From an uncultured Prevotellaceae bacterium (GTDB lineage: Bacteria; Bacteroidota; Bacteroidia; Bacteroidales; Bacteroidaceae), in contig CADBBP010000008.1 in assembly GCA_902792855.1 (NCBI GenBank), forward strand, positions 1 to 46,619: a stretch of DNA of 46,619 nt. The letters are read 5' to 3'. Under the pieces are notes generated by a model. The model was given only the letters and a program-made list of their open reading frames with translations. It had not been told where the DNA came from and did no database searches. Positions 25,271 through 34,119 of this stretch are shown piece by piece. Within the stretch, counting starts at the first letter, position 1, and each line of letters begins with the position of its first letter. The position numbers and the translations under genes were made by a program.

Positions 25271-26563
25271 ATGAGAAAACATCTTATTTTGGCACTTTTT
25301 TGTGCGTTGTCGCTTTCGGCTTTCCCACAAAGCGGCACCAATTCGCCATACAGTCAATACGGCCTGGGAGCACAGGCGGAGCAGACAAGTGGGTTCAACA
25401 GAGGGATGAACGGACTGGGTACTGCCTTCAGGGACGGCAAGAACGTCAATTTCCTCAACCCGGCTTCATACTCCGCCATGGACTCGCTCACTTTCATCTT
25501 CGATGTGGGTGTGTCGGGACAACTCACCAATTTTGAGGAGAATGGAAAGCGTGTCAATGCCAAGAACGCCGACTTCGAGTATGCTGTGGCTGGCTTCAGG
25601 GCTTTCAAGCACCTTGGTGTTAGTTTTGGCATCCTCCCATTCACCAATGTGGGTTATTCCTATTCCAGCACCAACAATGTAGGCGACCACTACAACACCA
25701 CGTACACCAACGCCTATAACGGTTCTGGAGGATTCCATCAGGCATACCTTGGTTTTGGGTGGGAGCCCTTCAAAGGTTTCTCACTTGGAGTGAATGGTGC
25801 ATACGTTTGGGGAGACTACAGCCGCTCCATTGTCAACAGCTACAGCGACAACACCGTCAACACTCTTTCCAAGTATTACACAGCCAATGTCAACAGCTAC
25901 AAGGTGGATGCAGGTGTACAAATCAACATCCCATTCTCCAAAAAGTCTTCAATGACACTTGGTGCCACCTACGGATTGGGGCACAAACTCGGGGCCGACC
26001 CTGAGTGCAAGGTTATCTCCCACAATTCGCAAACAGGCGTGGCAGACACCCTTACCTTATCGGTTGAAGATGGTTTGGAATTGCCTAACGTCATCAGTGG
26101 CGGAGTGATGCTCAATTTCAACAACCAACTGAAAATAGGTGCCGACTACCAGTTGCAGCAGTGGTCCAAGACCGCATTCCCGGAGTATCGGCAGACAAAT
26201 AGTCTTCCATCCTTCGCCCTCAATGACGAATATTTTGATGACCGCCACAAGGTGACAATAGGCGGCGAGTACCGCAAGAATGCAACGTCGAGATACTTTT
26301 TCCAACGTCTTTTCTACCGTGCTGGCGCCTCCTATGCTACACCTTATTATAAAATAAATGGTCAGGATGGCCCGAAAGAGATCAGCGTCAGTGCCGGACT
26401 GGGCATCCCAATCATCAATGTATGGAACAACCGCTCTTACCTCAACATCAGCGCACAATGGGTGAGAATGCAGGCTTCGGGGTTGCTCAAGGAGAACACG
26501 TTCCGTATCAACATCGGCCTTACTTTCAACGAGCGGTGGTTTATGAAATGGAAGGTTGACTGA
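25271..26563 (+). CDS. Outer-membrane beta-barrel protein upstream of lptC
   Basis: A 430-residue protein with a signal peptide (MRKHLILALFCALSLSAFPQ) and NSPYSQYGLGAQ at the mature start, a signature of a Bacteroidetes barrel family distantly like FadL transporters. It contains GMNGLGTAFRDGKNVNFLNPASYSAMDSL and repeated amphipathic strands (FDVGVSGQLTNFEEN, GVSFGILPFTNVGYSYSS, HKVTIGGEYRKN) and ends with a typical strand (RINIGLTFNERWFMKWKVD). No specific substrate can be assigned. Its stop overlaps the lptC start (TGATG), so the two are coupled; this supports a role in envelope lipid biogenesis or at least joint regulation. Confidence 0.82.
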   Translation: MRKHLILALFCALSLSAFPQSGTNSPYSQYGLGAQAEQTSGFNRGMNGLGTAFRDGKNVNFLNPASYSAMDSLTFIFDVGVSGQLTNFEENGKRVNAKNADFEYAVAGFRAFKHLGVSFGILPFTNVGYSYSSTNNVGDHYNTTYTNAYNGSGGFHQAYLGFGWEPFKGFSLGVNGAYVWGDYSRSIVNSYSDNTVNTLSKYYTANVNSYKVDAGVQINIPFSKKSSMTLGATYGLGHKLGADPECKVISHNSQTGVADTLTLSVEDGLELPNVISGGVMLNFNNQLKIGADYQLQQWSKTAFPEYRQTNSLPSFALNDEYFDDRHKVTIGGEYRKNATSRYFFQRLFYRAGASYATPYYKINGQDGPKEISVSAGLGIPIINVWNNRSYLNISAQWVRMQASGLLKENTFRINIGLTFNERWFMKWKVD

Positions 26564-27228
26564 TGCCATCATTCCACTATATGAGAGGTTTTGCTTTTGT
26601 AATCGTTCTATGCACCATGCTCTCACTTGAGGCATGCACCGAGGAGCGCGAACATGTGGCACCAGCAATACATCCACGTGACTCCGTTTCCATGATGGTG
26701 ACCTATGGTGTCAATACGCTCATCTCCGACTCCGGTGTGGTAAAATACAGAATTGTAGCGGAGGAATGGGAGGTGAACCAAAACCGCAATCCCTCAAGGT
26801 GGATATTTGAGAAAGGGCTGCTCCTCGAACAGTTCGACCTCGCCATGCATGTGCAGTCATACATACAATGCGACACGGCTTACTATTTCGATGTGGAGCG
26901 TCTATGGAAACTTAGGGGGAGGGTGCGCATCCTCACCAGCAGCGGGGTGCGCTTCAGCAGCGAGGAACTTTATTGGGACGAGCGAAGGAAGGAATTTTAC
27001 TCCAATCAATTCTCACACCTCATCACCCCTGACAAGGAACTCAAGGGCAACCGCTTCAGGAGCGACGACAAAATGACCAAATACAGCGTGAGATACACCA
27101 GGGGGTATTTCGGCCGTGGAGACTTTGGCGACTCGCCCCGCGAAAACATGTCGAAGGCCGAGGCCGACTCCGCCAAGCAACATGGGCGGGGGCAGGCAAT
27201 GCCTCGACGTCTCAACAAGAACCAATAG
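26563..27228 (+). CDS. lptC: LptC-like lipopolysaccharide export protein
   Basis: A 221-residue protein with a lipoprotein-type start (LCTMLSLEAC, Cys near residue 25) and the LptC fold pattern: SMMVTYGVNTLISDSGVVKYRIVAEEWEV, WIFEKGLLLEQFD, SYIQCDTAYYFDVERLWKLRGRVRI and FSSEELYWDERRKEFYSNQFSHLITPDKELKGN. LptC bridges the inner-membrane LptBFG transporter and periplasmic LptA in moving LPS to the outer membrane. E. coli LptC has a membrane helix; Bacteroidetes members often look lipidated, as here. The start could be ATG 26563 (overlapping the upstream stop) or 26581. The C-terminal tail (after about residue 190) is charged and probably disordered. Confidence 0.85.
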   Translation: MPSFHYMRGFAFVIVLCTMLSLEACTEEREHVAPAIHPRDSVSMMVTYGVNTLISDSGVVKYRIVAEEWEVNQNRNPSRWIFEKGLLLEQFDLAMHVQSYIQCDTAYYFDVERLWKLRGRVRILTSSGVRFSSEELYWDERRKEFYSNQFSHLITPDKELKGNRFRSDDKMTKYSVRYTRGYFGRGDFGDSPRENMSKAEADSAKQHGRGQAMPRRLNKNQ

Positions 27229-27230
27229 CT

Positions 27231-28490
27231 ATGGACATCGCATTAGTCATAGGCATACTCGTCACCATGGTCTTCTCCGCCTTCTTCTCAGGTATGGAGA
27301 TTGCTTTCGTGGCCAGCAACAGGATGCTTGCAGAGATGGACAAGGACAAAAACGGATTGTCACAAAAGTGCATCTCACTCTTCTACAAGCATCCCAACAA
27401 CTTTGTCAGCACCATGCTTGTGGGCAACAACATCGCATTGGTGGTGTATGGCATACTCATCGCAAAACTATTCGATGCCACCATTTTCAAGGGGATGTCT
27501 GCTGCGTTCACCGTGCCAGCCGACACCATCCTCTCCACCATCATCGTACTGTTCACTGGAGAATTTCTTCCAAAGACGCTGTTTAAAAGTCTGCCCAATA
27601 AACTCCTTACCATCTTCGCTATTCCAGCCTTCGTATGCTATGTTTTGTTATGGCCCATTTCTCGCTTCGCAACACTGCTTGCCAGGTGCATCCTGAGAAT
27701 CGTCGGGGTCAAGATGGAGAAGGACGGCGACGAGGGGGCATTCACCAAGGTGGACCTGGACTACCTGCTGCAAACCACCATCGACAACGCCGCCAACGAG
27801 AAGGAAATCAACGAGGAGGTGAAAATTTTCCAAAATGCACTCGACTTCTCAGAGACACGTGTCAGGGATTGCATGGTGCCAAGGACGGAGATAGATGCCG
27901 TGCCAGAAGACTGCTCTGCCGCACAACTCAACCAGAAATTCGTGGAGAGCGGGCATTCCAAAATAATTGTTTATCGTGACGACATCGACCATATCGTGGG
28001 TTACATACACTCCTCAGAATTGTTCCGAAAGCCCGATGACTGGCGCAAGGATGTACGCACCATGCCCTTTGTGCCTGAAACCATGTCGGCTCATAAGATG
28101 ATGAAAATCTTCCTTCAGCAGAAAAAGAGCCTTGGAGTGGTCGTCGATGAGTTCGGGGGCACCAGTGGCATTGTCTCCTTGGAAGACATCGTGGAAGAGA
28201 TATTCGGCGACATAGAGGACGAACATGACAACTCCAACTATGTAGCTAAGAAAGTGGGGGAGGGTGAGTACCTTCTCTCCGCCCGTTTGGAAATAGACAA
28301 AGTGAACGAGCTCTTCCAACTGCAACTGCCCGAAAGTGACGAATACATGACTATCGGAGGGCTTATCCTGCACTATTACCAGAGTTTTCCCAAACTCAAC
28401 GAGATAGTCACAATTGGGCAATTCCAATTTAAAATCATTAAAAACACCATGACGAAAATCGAGCTCGTGAAACTAATTGTGAAACATTAA
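27231..28490 (+). CDS. CNNM/CBS-domain membrane protein (CorC/HlyC family)
   Basis: A 419-residue protein. Residues 1-190 form the CNNM (DUF21) transmembrane domain: FSAFFSGMEIAFVASNRM, then VSTMLVGNNIALVVYGIL and FLPKTLFKSLPNKLL. A CBS pair follows (about 205-330: TRVRDCMVPRTEIDAV, SKIIVYRDDIDHIVGYIH, LGVVVDEFGGTSGIVSLEDIVEEIFGDIEDEHD). The C-terminal CorC_HlyC domain (about 340-419) has EYLLSARLEIDKVNELF and DEYMTIGGLIL. Members are linked to magnesium or cobalt export and, in gliding Bacteroidetes, a similar protein is GldE. The old name hemolysin is not informative. It begins two bases after the lptC stop and is probably part of that operon. Confidence 0.9.
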   Translation: MDIALVIGILVTMVFSAFFSGMEIAFVASNRMLAEMDKDKNGLSQKCISLFYKHPNNFVSTMLVGNNIALVVYGILIAKLFDATIFKGMSAAFTVPADTILSTIIVLFTGEFLPKTLFKSLPNKLLTIFAIPAFVCYVLLWPISRFATLLARCILRIVGVKMEKDGDEGAFTKVDLDYLLQTTIDNAANEKEINEEVKIFQNALDFSETRVRDCMVPRTEIDAVPEDCSAAQLNQKFVESGHSKIIVYRDDIDHIVGYIHSSELFRKPDDWRKDVRTMPFVPETMSAHKMMKIFLQQKKSLGVVVDEFGGTSGIVSLEDIVEEIFGDIEDEHDNSNYVAKKVGEGEYLLSARLEIDKVNELFQLQLPESDEYMTIGGLILHYYQSFPKLNEIVTIGQFQFKIIKNTMTKIELVKLIVKH

Positions 28491-28510
28491 AACATTTTTC
28501 AGCTTAAAAA

Positions 28511-28542
28511 TTGTGCAGTTTCCCATTTTATTCGTAATTTTG
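28511..28542 (+). promoter_or_regulatory. Promoter of ppiD
   Basis: TTG (28511-28513), 21 bases, then TAATTTTG (28535-28542), an exact -7 match. The ATG of ppiD is at 28649, giving a leader of about 100 bases in which no other gene is seen. Confidence 0.7.
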
Positions 28543-28648
28543 TACGCATTTTGGTGAAATGGGTGGCGAAAGTAGCATGGAAAAGTGCGAAACGTGCTCA
28601 ATACCAATATATTAATAGAAGATAAAACAATTAACATAAAAAAAAGTA

Positions 28649-30796
28649 ATGGCAGCATTAGGAAAAATTAGAAGCTATGGCACTTTCCTGATCATCATCA
28701 TCGGACTGGGCCTTTTTGGATTTATTGGCGGTGACATGTTCCGCTCTTGTGAGACCACTGGAAGAATGAGTAGCACGAGAGTGGGTCAGGTGCTTGGTGA
28801 GAACATCGGTGTGGAGGATTACCAAAACTACCAAACCGAATTTGTGGAATGCACCAAGATGGGTAACCCACAAGCCGATGAAGACCAACTCAGACAGCAG
28901 GCTTGGCAAAGCTTCGTGCAGAACAAGATTATCGAGAACGAAGCCAATGAACTGGGGCTCACCGTCACCAACGAAGAGGTCAAGAATTTGATGAACCAGG
29001 GCAGCCCTCTGCTTAGTGAACTTGCCAATTCCACCGGTTTGGTGAACGAGCAGACTGGACGTTTCGACAAGGCAAAATATGACCAGTTTAACAATGATTA
29101 CAGCACACAGGTGAAAGCCAACCCGCAGCTTGCCGAATACTATGACAAGATGAACAAGTTCTTGCAGTTCAAGGTGAAGCAGTTCAAAGAGCAGCTCTTG
29201 GCACGCAAATACCAGAGCCTGTTGCAAAACGCCATACTCTCCAACCCCGTCGAGGCCAAGTTTGCTTTCGATGGAGAAAAGCAGGAGAGCGACATCCAAC
29301 TCGCCTATCTCGACTACAACAGCGTCAATGACAAGGACGTCAAGGTGAGCGATGCTGACCTCAAGGCCAAGTATGAGGAAATGAAGCAAACCTTCAAGAG
29401 CCCCGAAGAAGTTAGGGCCATCAAATACATCCTCGTTAAGAAAGTTGCTTCGAAGGCCGACCGCGATGCACTCACCAACGCTCTCGTGAAGTGTGCCAAC
29501 CAATTGAAGGAAGGTGCTGAGCCCGAGAAGGTGGTCAGGGAAGGACAGTCAACCATCGCCTACCTGGGTGTTCCTGTGACGAGGAAGGCTTTCTCCGCAG
29601 ACATCGCCAATAGAATTGACTCCATGGCAGTGGGTGCCGTTATCGGCCCGGTTGAAAGCCAGATGGACAATACGATGAACGTGGTGAAATTGTTGGCAAA
29701 GAACACACTTCCGGACTCTGTAGAGTACCGTGTAATCCAAGTGGCCGGCAAGGACAATGCTGAAACACTCACCAAGGCTGACAGTGTCTATAAGGCTCTT
29801 ACAGCAGGTGGCGATTTCGAGGCCATTGCCAAGAATTATGGTCAAACGGGTGAGAAGAGCTGGCTCACCACCTCTCAGTATGAGAGAGCAACGAGTATGT
29901 CCAAGGACAACGCCTTGGTGTTCAATGCCCTTAACAATATGGCCGTCAACGAGGTGAAGAACATTCCTCTGGCTCAGGGAAGCCTTGTCGTACAAGTGAC
30001 AGACCGCAAGGCCATGACCACCAAATATGATGTCGCCGTTATCAAGAGAGACATCACCTATTCCAATGCAACTTCTGATGAAATCAGCAATAAGTTCAAC
30101 CAATTTGTTGCCGGCCATCAGACCCTCGAGGCAATGGAGAAGGATGCCGCTAAGTCGGGATACCAGGTTCTGGAGTCGAAGAGGGTGACCACCTCTCAGG
30201 GACTTATCCCCGGCATCGCCAATTCACGCGACGCCCTCAAGTGGGTGTTCGAGGCTGACAAGAATGAAATGTCTGCTGTGATGAACTGTGGTGCAAGCCG
30301 CGACGAACTCATCGTGATGGTGCTCACTGACATCTACCCGAAGGGATATATGTCGATTGACAACCCGGAGGTGAAGGATATGGTTCAGCAGGAGGCCATG
30401 CGTGACAAGAAAGCCGAGATGCTCATCGCCAAGCTCAAGGACGTCAAGAGCATCGATGCTGCCAAGGCCAAGGGTGCCAAGGTGGTGGAAGATGGTGTGA
30501 AGCAAATTACCTTCGCTTCTCCAGTATTCATCACTGCTATTCAGGCAAGCGAGCCAGCTCTTAGTGGTGCTGTCGCTGCCACAGAGAAGGGCAAGTTCTC
30601 TTCCAAGCCGGTCAAGGGCAACAGTGCCGTGTATGTGTTCAGTGTGGACGACCGCCGTACTACAGAGGGCAAGTTTGACGCCAAGGAATATGCTGGCCGG
30701 ACTTCCCAGATGGACGCACAGAACGTGCTGCAGACCGTCTTCATGGACCTCTACTATAATGCAGAGGTGAAGGACAACAGATATCTCTTCTTCTGA
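28649..30796 (+). CDS. ppiD: PpiD/SurA-type periplasmic peptidyl-prolyl isomerase and chaperone
   Basis: A 715-residue protein anchored by one N-terminal span (TFLIIIIGLGLFGFIGGDMF, about residues 12-31). The SurA_N-like chaperone domain follows (about 40-230): RVGQVLGENIGVEDYQNYQTEF, LRQQAWQSFVQNKIIENEANELGLTVTNEEV. A PpiC-type parvulin domain lies around residues 240-470 (VRAIKYILVKKVASKADRDAL, then the segment with AGGDFEAIAKNYGQTGEKSWLT). The C-terminal part has more chaperone-like helices and ends DLYYNAEVKDNRYLFF. PpiD helps newly exported proteins fold at the periplasmic face of the Sec translocon. The length exceeds the E. coli protein (623) as is usual in Bacteroidetes. It follows the CNNM gene with its own promoter. 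Confidence 0.9.
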   Translation: MAALGKIRSYGTFLIIIIGLGLFGFIGGDMFRSCETTGRMSSTRVGQVLGENIGVEDYQNYQTEFVECTKMGNPQADEDQLRQQAWQSFVQNKIIENEANELGLTVTNEEVKNLMNQGSPLLSELANSTGLVNEQTGRFDKAKYDQFNNDYSTQVKANPQLAEYYDKMNKFLQFKVKQFKEQLLARKYQSLLQNAILSNPVEAKFAFDGEKQESDIQLAYLDYNSVNDKDVKVSDADLKAKYEEMKQTFKSPEEVRAIKYILVKKVASKADRDALTNALVKCANQLKEGAEPEKVVREGQSTIAYLGVPVTRKAFSADIANRIDSMAVGAVIGPVESQMDNTMNVVKLLAKNTLPDSVEYRVIQVAGKDNAETLTKADSVYKALTAGGDFEAIAKNYGQTGEKSWLTTSQYERATSMSKDNALVFNALNNMAVNEVKNIPLAQGSLVVQVTDRKAMTTKYDVAVIKRDITYSNATSDEISNKFNQFVAGHQTLEAMEKDAAKSGYQVLESKRVTTSQGLIPGIANSRDALKWVFEADKNEMSAVMNCGASRDELIVMVLTDIYPKGYMSIDNPEVKDMVQQEAMRDKKAEMLIAKLKDVKSIDAAKAKGAKVVEDGVKQITFASPVFITAIQASEPALSGAVAATEKGKFSSKPVKGNSAVYVFSVDDRRTTEGKFDAKEYAGRTSQMDAQNVLQTVFMDLYYNAEVKDNRYLFF

Positions 30797-30819
30797 GAAG
30801 CATCAATATGAAAGAAAAG

Positions 30820-30849
30820 GAGGGCTTCCATTATGGAAACCCTCTTTTT
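30820..30849 (+). terminator. Terminator after ppiD
   Basis: GAGGGCTTCCAT (30820-30831) pairs with ATGGAAACCCTC (30833-30844) with one internal mismatch, followed by TTTTT: a canonical intrinsic terminator. Confidence 0.85.
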
Positions 30850-30937
30850 CATGTAACAAGGCATCACGGCATCCGTTGACTTGCCTGATACTTTATTTCT
30901 TCTTTATTCATCAACCGCAGGATAATTTAATCAAATC

Positions 30938-32476
30938 ATGACAAGAAACAGTTTGCGAAACATATATAGCTGGATTACGACATTTGCCGCAGCACTTTCC
31001 TTCATTTCATGCTCCAGTTCCTCCATCGTCGAGGCGGAGCAGTCCCCGGCCAAGAGGGAGTTCCGGGGGGCATGGATTCAGGCCGTCAACGGCCAGTGGA
31101 TTGGCATGTCAACGTCACAGATGCAGCAGACGCTTTCCTACCAACTTGATGAGTTATGGAAGGATGGGGTCAACGCCATCATCTTTCAAGTGAGGCCGGA
31201 GTGCGATGCTCTCTACAAGAGCAACATAGAGCCTTGGAGCAGGTTTCTCACTGGTGAGCAGGGAAAGGCTCCAAGTCCCTATTGGGACCCCTTGCAGTGG
31301 ATGGTGGATGAATGTCACAAAAGGGGAATGGAATTGCATGCGTGGATCAATCCCTACCGTGCGAAGACGAAGACAACCACCACATTGGCTCCTTCTCACA
31401 TCGCGATGAGAAAACCGGGCTTATGTTTCGAATACGACGGGCTTTATTTGCTCAATCCCGGTAATCCGCAGGCTAAGGATTACATTTGCAAGGTGGTGGA
31501 CGACATTGTTGCCAGGTATGACATCGACGGCCTCCACATCGATGACTATTTCTATCCATATCCTGTTGCCGGGTTGGCCATCAATGATGACAGGGAATTT
31601 GAAAAATACAACAACGGTTTCACCAACAAGGGCGATTGGAGAAGAGAGAATGTCAATGTATTCATCAAGCAATTGTACAAGACCATACACGATCGGAAAC
31701 CATGGGTGAAATTTGGTGTGTCTCCCTTCGGTATCTACCGCAATAAAAAAAGCGACCCGAAGAATGGAAGTGCCACCAACGGAACGCAAAACTACGATGA
31801 CCTATACGCCGACGTGCTCCTTTGGGTGAACAACGGTTGGGTGGATTATTGTGTGCCACAGCTTTATTGGGAGATTGGCCACAAAGCCGCCGATTATAAG
31901 ACACTGATAGGGTGGTGGAACAAATATTCCGCCAATAGGCCTCTATATATCGGTGAGGATGTGGAGAGGACGGTGAAGAACGCCGATTTGGACAATCCGA
32001 ATGTCAACCAAATGGGTGCAAAATTCAGGCTTCACAAGCAGATGCCCAATGTGAAGGGCACTGTGCTTTGGTATGCCAAGGCTGCTGTTGACAATATGGG
32101 CAATTATGGTTCCAACCTCAGGGGAAACTACTGGAGGTATCGCGCACTTCAGCCAGAAATGCCGTTTATCGACGACAAGGCACCGGCAAAACCCAAGAAA
32201 GTGAAATCCGTTATGACCAACAGCGGATTGGTGCTCTTCTGGACAGCACCCAAGGGTAGCAAGTGGAAAGACAAGGCCGTCAAGTATGTCATTTACAGGT
32301 TTGGTGACAAAGAGAAAATCAACTTGGCCGACCCTTCGAAAATCGTATCCATCACTACAAACACACACTACAAGTTGCCTTACAACAACGGCTCCGCCAA
32401 ATACAAGTATGTGGTGACCGCTCTCGACAGGATGAGCAATGAGAGCAAGGGTGTCGTGGTGAAAGTGAAATTGTAG
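30938..32476 (+). CDS. GHL10-type glycosyl hydrolase-like lipoprotein
   Basis: A 512-residue protein with a lipoprotein signal (AALSFISC, Cys near residue 25). The main domain (about 40-390) is GHL10 (DUF187): REFRGAWIQAVNGQW, ELWKDGVNAIIFQVRPECDALYKSNIEPWS, YWDPLQWMVDECHKRGMELHAWINPYR, YDIDGLHIDDYFYPYPV, VNVFIKQLYKTIHDRKPWVKFGVSPFGIYRN and GWVDYCVPQLYWEIGH. The DGLHIDDYFYP segment holds the acidic residues expected at a TIM-barrel active site. A fibronectin-III-like domain ends the protein (KPKKVKSVMTNSGLVLFWTAP, YKYVVTALDRMSNES). Related proteins cleave peptidoglycan glycan strands (DigH in E. coli), so a cell-wall glycosidase role is plausible. The neighbouring lytic transglycosylase gene supports a wall-related context. 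Confidence 0.88.
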   Translation: MTRNSLRNIYSWITTFAAALSFISCSSSSIVEAEQSPAKREFRGAWIQAVNGQWIGMSTSQMQQTLSYQLDELWKDGVNAIIFQVRPECDALYKSNIEPWSRFLTGEQGKAPSPYWDPLQWMVDECHKRGMELHAWINPYRAKTKTTTTLAPSHIAMRKPGLCFEYDGLYLLNPGNPQAKDYICKVVDDIVARYDIDGLHIDDYFYPYPVAGLAINDDREFEKYNNGFTNKGDWRRENVNVFIKQLYKTIHDRKPWVKFGVSPFGIYRNKKSDPKNGSATNGTQNYDDLYADVLLWVNNGWVDYCVPQLYWEIGHKAADYKTLIGWWNKYSANRPLYIGEDVERTVKNADLDNPNVNQMGAKFRLHKQMPNVKGTVLWYAKAAVDNMGNYGSNLRGNYWRYRALQPEMPFIDDKAPAKPKKVKSVMTNSGLVLFWTAPKGSKWKDKAVKYVIYRFGDKEKINLADPSKIVSITTNTHYKLPYNNGSAKYKYVVTALDRMSNESKGVVVKVKL

Positions 32477-32573
32477 GAAAAGGCGTTGTGAGAACAAATG
32501 ATAATCCCCACGAAGCAACAAATAGTGAGGGATAAATCAAAGCTTTGGAACAATGTTAACTAAAATAAAAATA

Positions 32574-32605
32574 TTTGGCAGTTAGTGGAATAATTGTTAC
32601 TTTTG
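32574..32605 (+). promoter_or_regulatory. Promoter of the MltF-like gene; decides its start
   Basis: TTTG (32574-32577), 20 bases, then TACTTTTG (32598-32605), an exact match. The reading frame is open further upstream with a TTG at 32575, which falls inside the -33 box and so cannot be the start; the ATG at 32623 is. Confidence 0.75.
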
Positions 32606-32622
32606 CATCCGAATATAAGGAA

Positions 32623-33846
32623 ATGGTCAGCATTTTGAAACAAATCTTCTTTTTCATAGCATTACTCCTCCTTTTCGCTTGCAACAAAAAAGAGGACACT
32701 CTTTCCAAAGTCATTGTGGCTCCTTGGGGTGTTATCGCTGAGGAAAGTGGTGACACGATGGAGCATTATTCCCTGAAAGAAATTTTGGAGAGCGGTGAAC
32801 TTATTGCCCTCACCATTCCAGGGGAAAAATCATATTACACTTTCCGCAACGCCGAAATGGGGGTGCAATACATGATGGGCGCCAAGTTGGCCGAAGAACT
32901 TGGTGTGGGGCTTCGCGTCTGTGAATGCCTCGACACCTTGGAAATGGTGGACAAGTTGAAGAAAGGGGAGGGCGACATCATCCTCTTGCCCGTGAGGAGA
33001 GACATCGAGGGAGCCGACAGCCTCGTGTTCTGCGGTCCTGAAGAGGACAATTCGCAATGGGCTGTGATGGAATATAACAAGGAATTGGCCGATACCATTG
33101 ACAAATGGTTCAATCCCGAAATGATAGCAGAGGTGCAAAAGCAAGAGGCTTACATCCTCGAGAACGGAGGCATTGTTCAGTGCCAAGCTCATGAACCCTA
33201 CGTGAACAAGCAGGCTGGCATCATCTCCGAGTGGGACCCCTTGTTCAAAGCCTATGCCGTCGAGGCCAGTGCCGATTGGCGTTTGCTTGCCGCCATCTGC
33301 TACCAAGAGTCGAGTTTCGACCCTAAGGCCAAGTCTTGGGCCGGAGCCTGCGGACTAATGCAGCTTATGCCTGCGACGGCACAGACGTATGGCTTGGAGG
33401 AGACCGACATCTTCGACCCGGAAGCCAACGTTCAGACTGCCGCACAGGTTATCAATCACCTCACAATGCTCTATCGTGATGTGCCAGACAAGGTAGAACG
33501 TCTCAATTTCGTTCTTGCCAGCTACAACGGTGGAGTTGGGCACGTGAGGGATGCCATGGCCTTGGCAGAGAAGAACGGTGCCGATAAATATGTGTGGGAC
33601 GATGTTTCGGAATTCATCCTCAAACTCAGCAACCCCACCTATTACCGCGATGACGTGGTGAAGCATGGGTATATGCGCGGCACGGAAACCCATAACTATG
33701 TGGCCAGTGTCAGGCATCGCTTTGAGGAATATTCAGGACAAAAACTCACTGGTAACCATTATGGCGCCCCACAAGCTGCGGGATATGCCGGCGTCAGCAC
33801 AGAGCCCACCCGAAGGGTGGCAAAAACCAACAAATTCCAGATTTAA
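32623..33846 (+). CDS. MltF-like membrane-bound lytic transglycosylase
   Basis: A 407-residue lipoprotein (FFFIALLLLFAC, Cys near residue 20) with two domains. The first (about 45-210) resembles a periplasmic solute-binding domain of family 3 (LKEILESGELIALTIPGEKSYYTF, MMGAKLAEELGVGLRV, LKKGEGDIILLPV). The second (about 205-370) is an SLT lysozyme-like domain: WRLLAAICYQESSFDPKAKSWAGACGLMQLMPATAQTYGL, with catalytic Glu at residue 229, then FVLASYNGGVGHVRDAMALA and THNYVASVRHRF. This is the MltF layout. It cleaves the glycan strand of peptidoglycan to give 1,6-anhydro ends. The leader is very short (about 11 bases), and AAGG precedes the ATG. Confidence 0.9.
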   Translation: MVSILKQIFFFIALLLLFACNKKEDTLSKVIVAPWGVIAEESGDTMEHYSLKEILESGELIALTIPGEKSYYTFRNAEMGVQYMMGAKLAEELGVGLRVCECLDTLEMVDKLKKGEGDIILLPVRRDIEGADSLVFCGPEEDNSQWAVMEYNKELADTIDKWFNPEMIAEVQKQEAYILENGGIVQCQAHEPYVNKQAGIISEWDPLFKAYAVEASADWRLLAAICYQESSFDPKAKSWAGACGLMQLMPATAQTYGLEETDIFDPEANVQTAAQVINHLTMLYRDVPDKVERLNFVLASYNGGVGHVRDAMALAEKNGADKYVWDDVSEFILKLSNPTYYRDDVVKHGYMRGTETHNYVASVRHRFEEYSGQKLTGNHYGAPQAAGYAGVSTEPTRRVAKTNKFQI

Positions 33847-33860
33847 GATCATGGTATTGA

Positions 33861-33890
33861 TAGTGGCTATATCACCTTAGCCACTATTTT
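33861..33890 (+). terminator. Terminator after the MltF-like gene
   Basis: TAGTGGCTA (33861-33869), loop of eight, TAGCCACTA (33878-33886), then TTTTTA. The following 60 bases hold degenerate copies of TAGyCACTATAG and no gene. Confidence 0.75.
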
Positions 33891-33954
33891 TACTTTAGTC
33901 ACTATAGCTACTATAGCCACAATCTATAATCACTATCTACTAACCGTCAAAGAC

Positions 33955-34119
33955 ATGAAAGAAAACCAACCATCCTTTGCCGCCCATTTCGGGCGTCAGG
34001 ACAATTATCGCCGTGAGGAATTGCTCAGGCTGATAGAACGTTCCCTTGAACAACTCACCTTGCAGGAGTTGGAAGCCTTGTACTATGACATGTCAACAAA
34101 AAATTATATCAATGAATAG
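33955..34119 (+). CDS. Small 54-residue acidic protein coupled to the CotH gene
   Basis: ATG at 33955, TAG at 34117-34119. The product starts MKENQPSFAAHFGRQDNYRR, continues with a helical, heptad-like middle (EELLRLIERSLEQLTLQELEALYYDM) and ends STKNYINE. It has no signal or membrane span, so it should be cytoplasmic. I do not recognise it. Its end overlaps the start of the large CotH gene by eight bases (ATGAATAG), a typical sign of translational coupling, and codon use looks coded. It may be a small regulator, or a leader frame that sets expression of the large gene. A chance frame is possible but less likely, given the charge pattern and position. Confidence 0.6.
   Translation: MKENQPSFAAHFGRQDNYRREELLRLIERSLEQLTLQELEALYYDMSTKNYINE

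Noticed and set aside
32575-32622. Upstream TTG start for the MltF-like gene
   Set aside because: It falls inside the -33/-7 promoter, upstream of the expected transcript start, and would spoil the lipoprotein signal.
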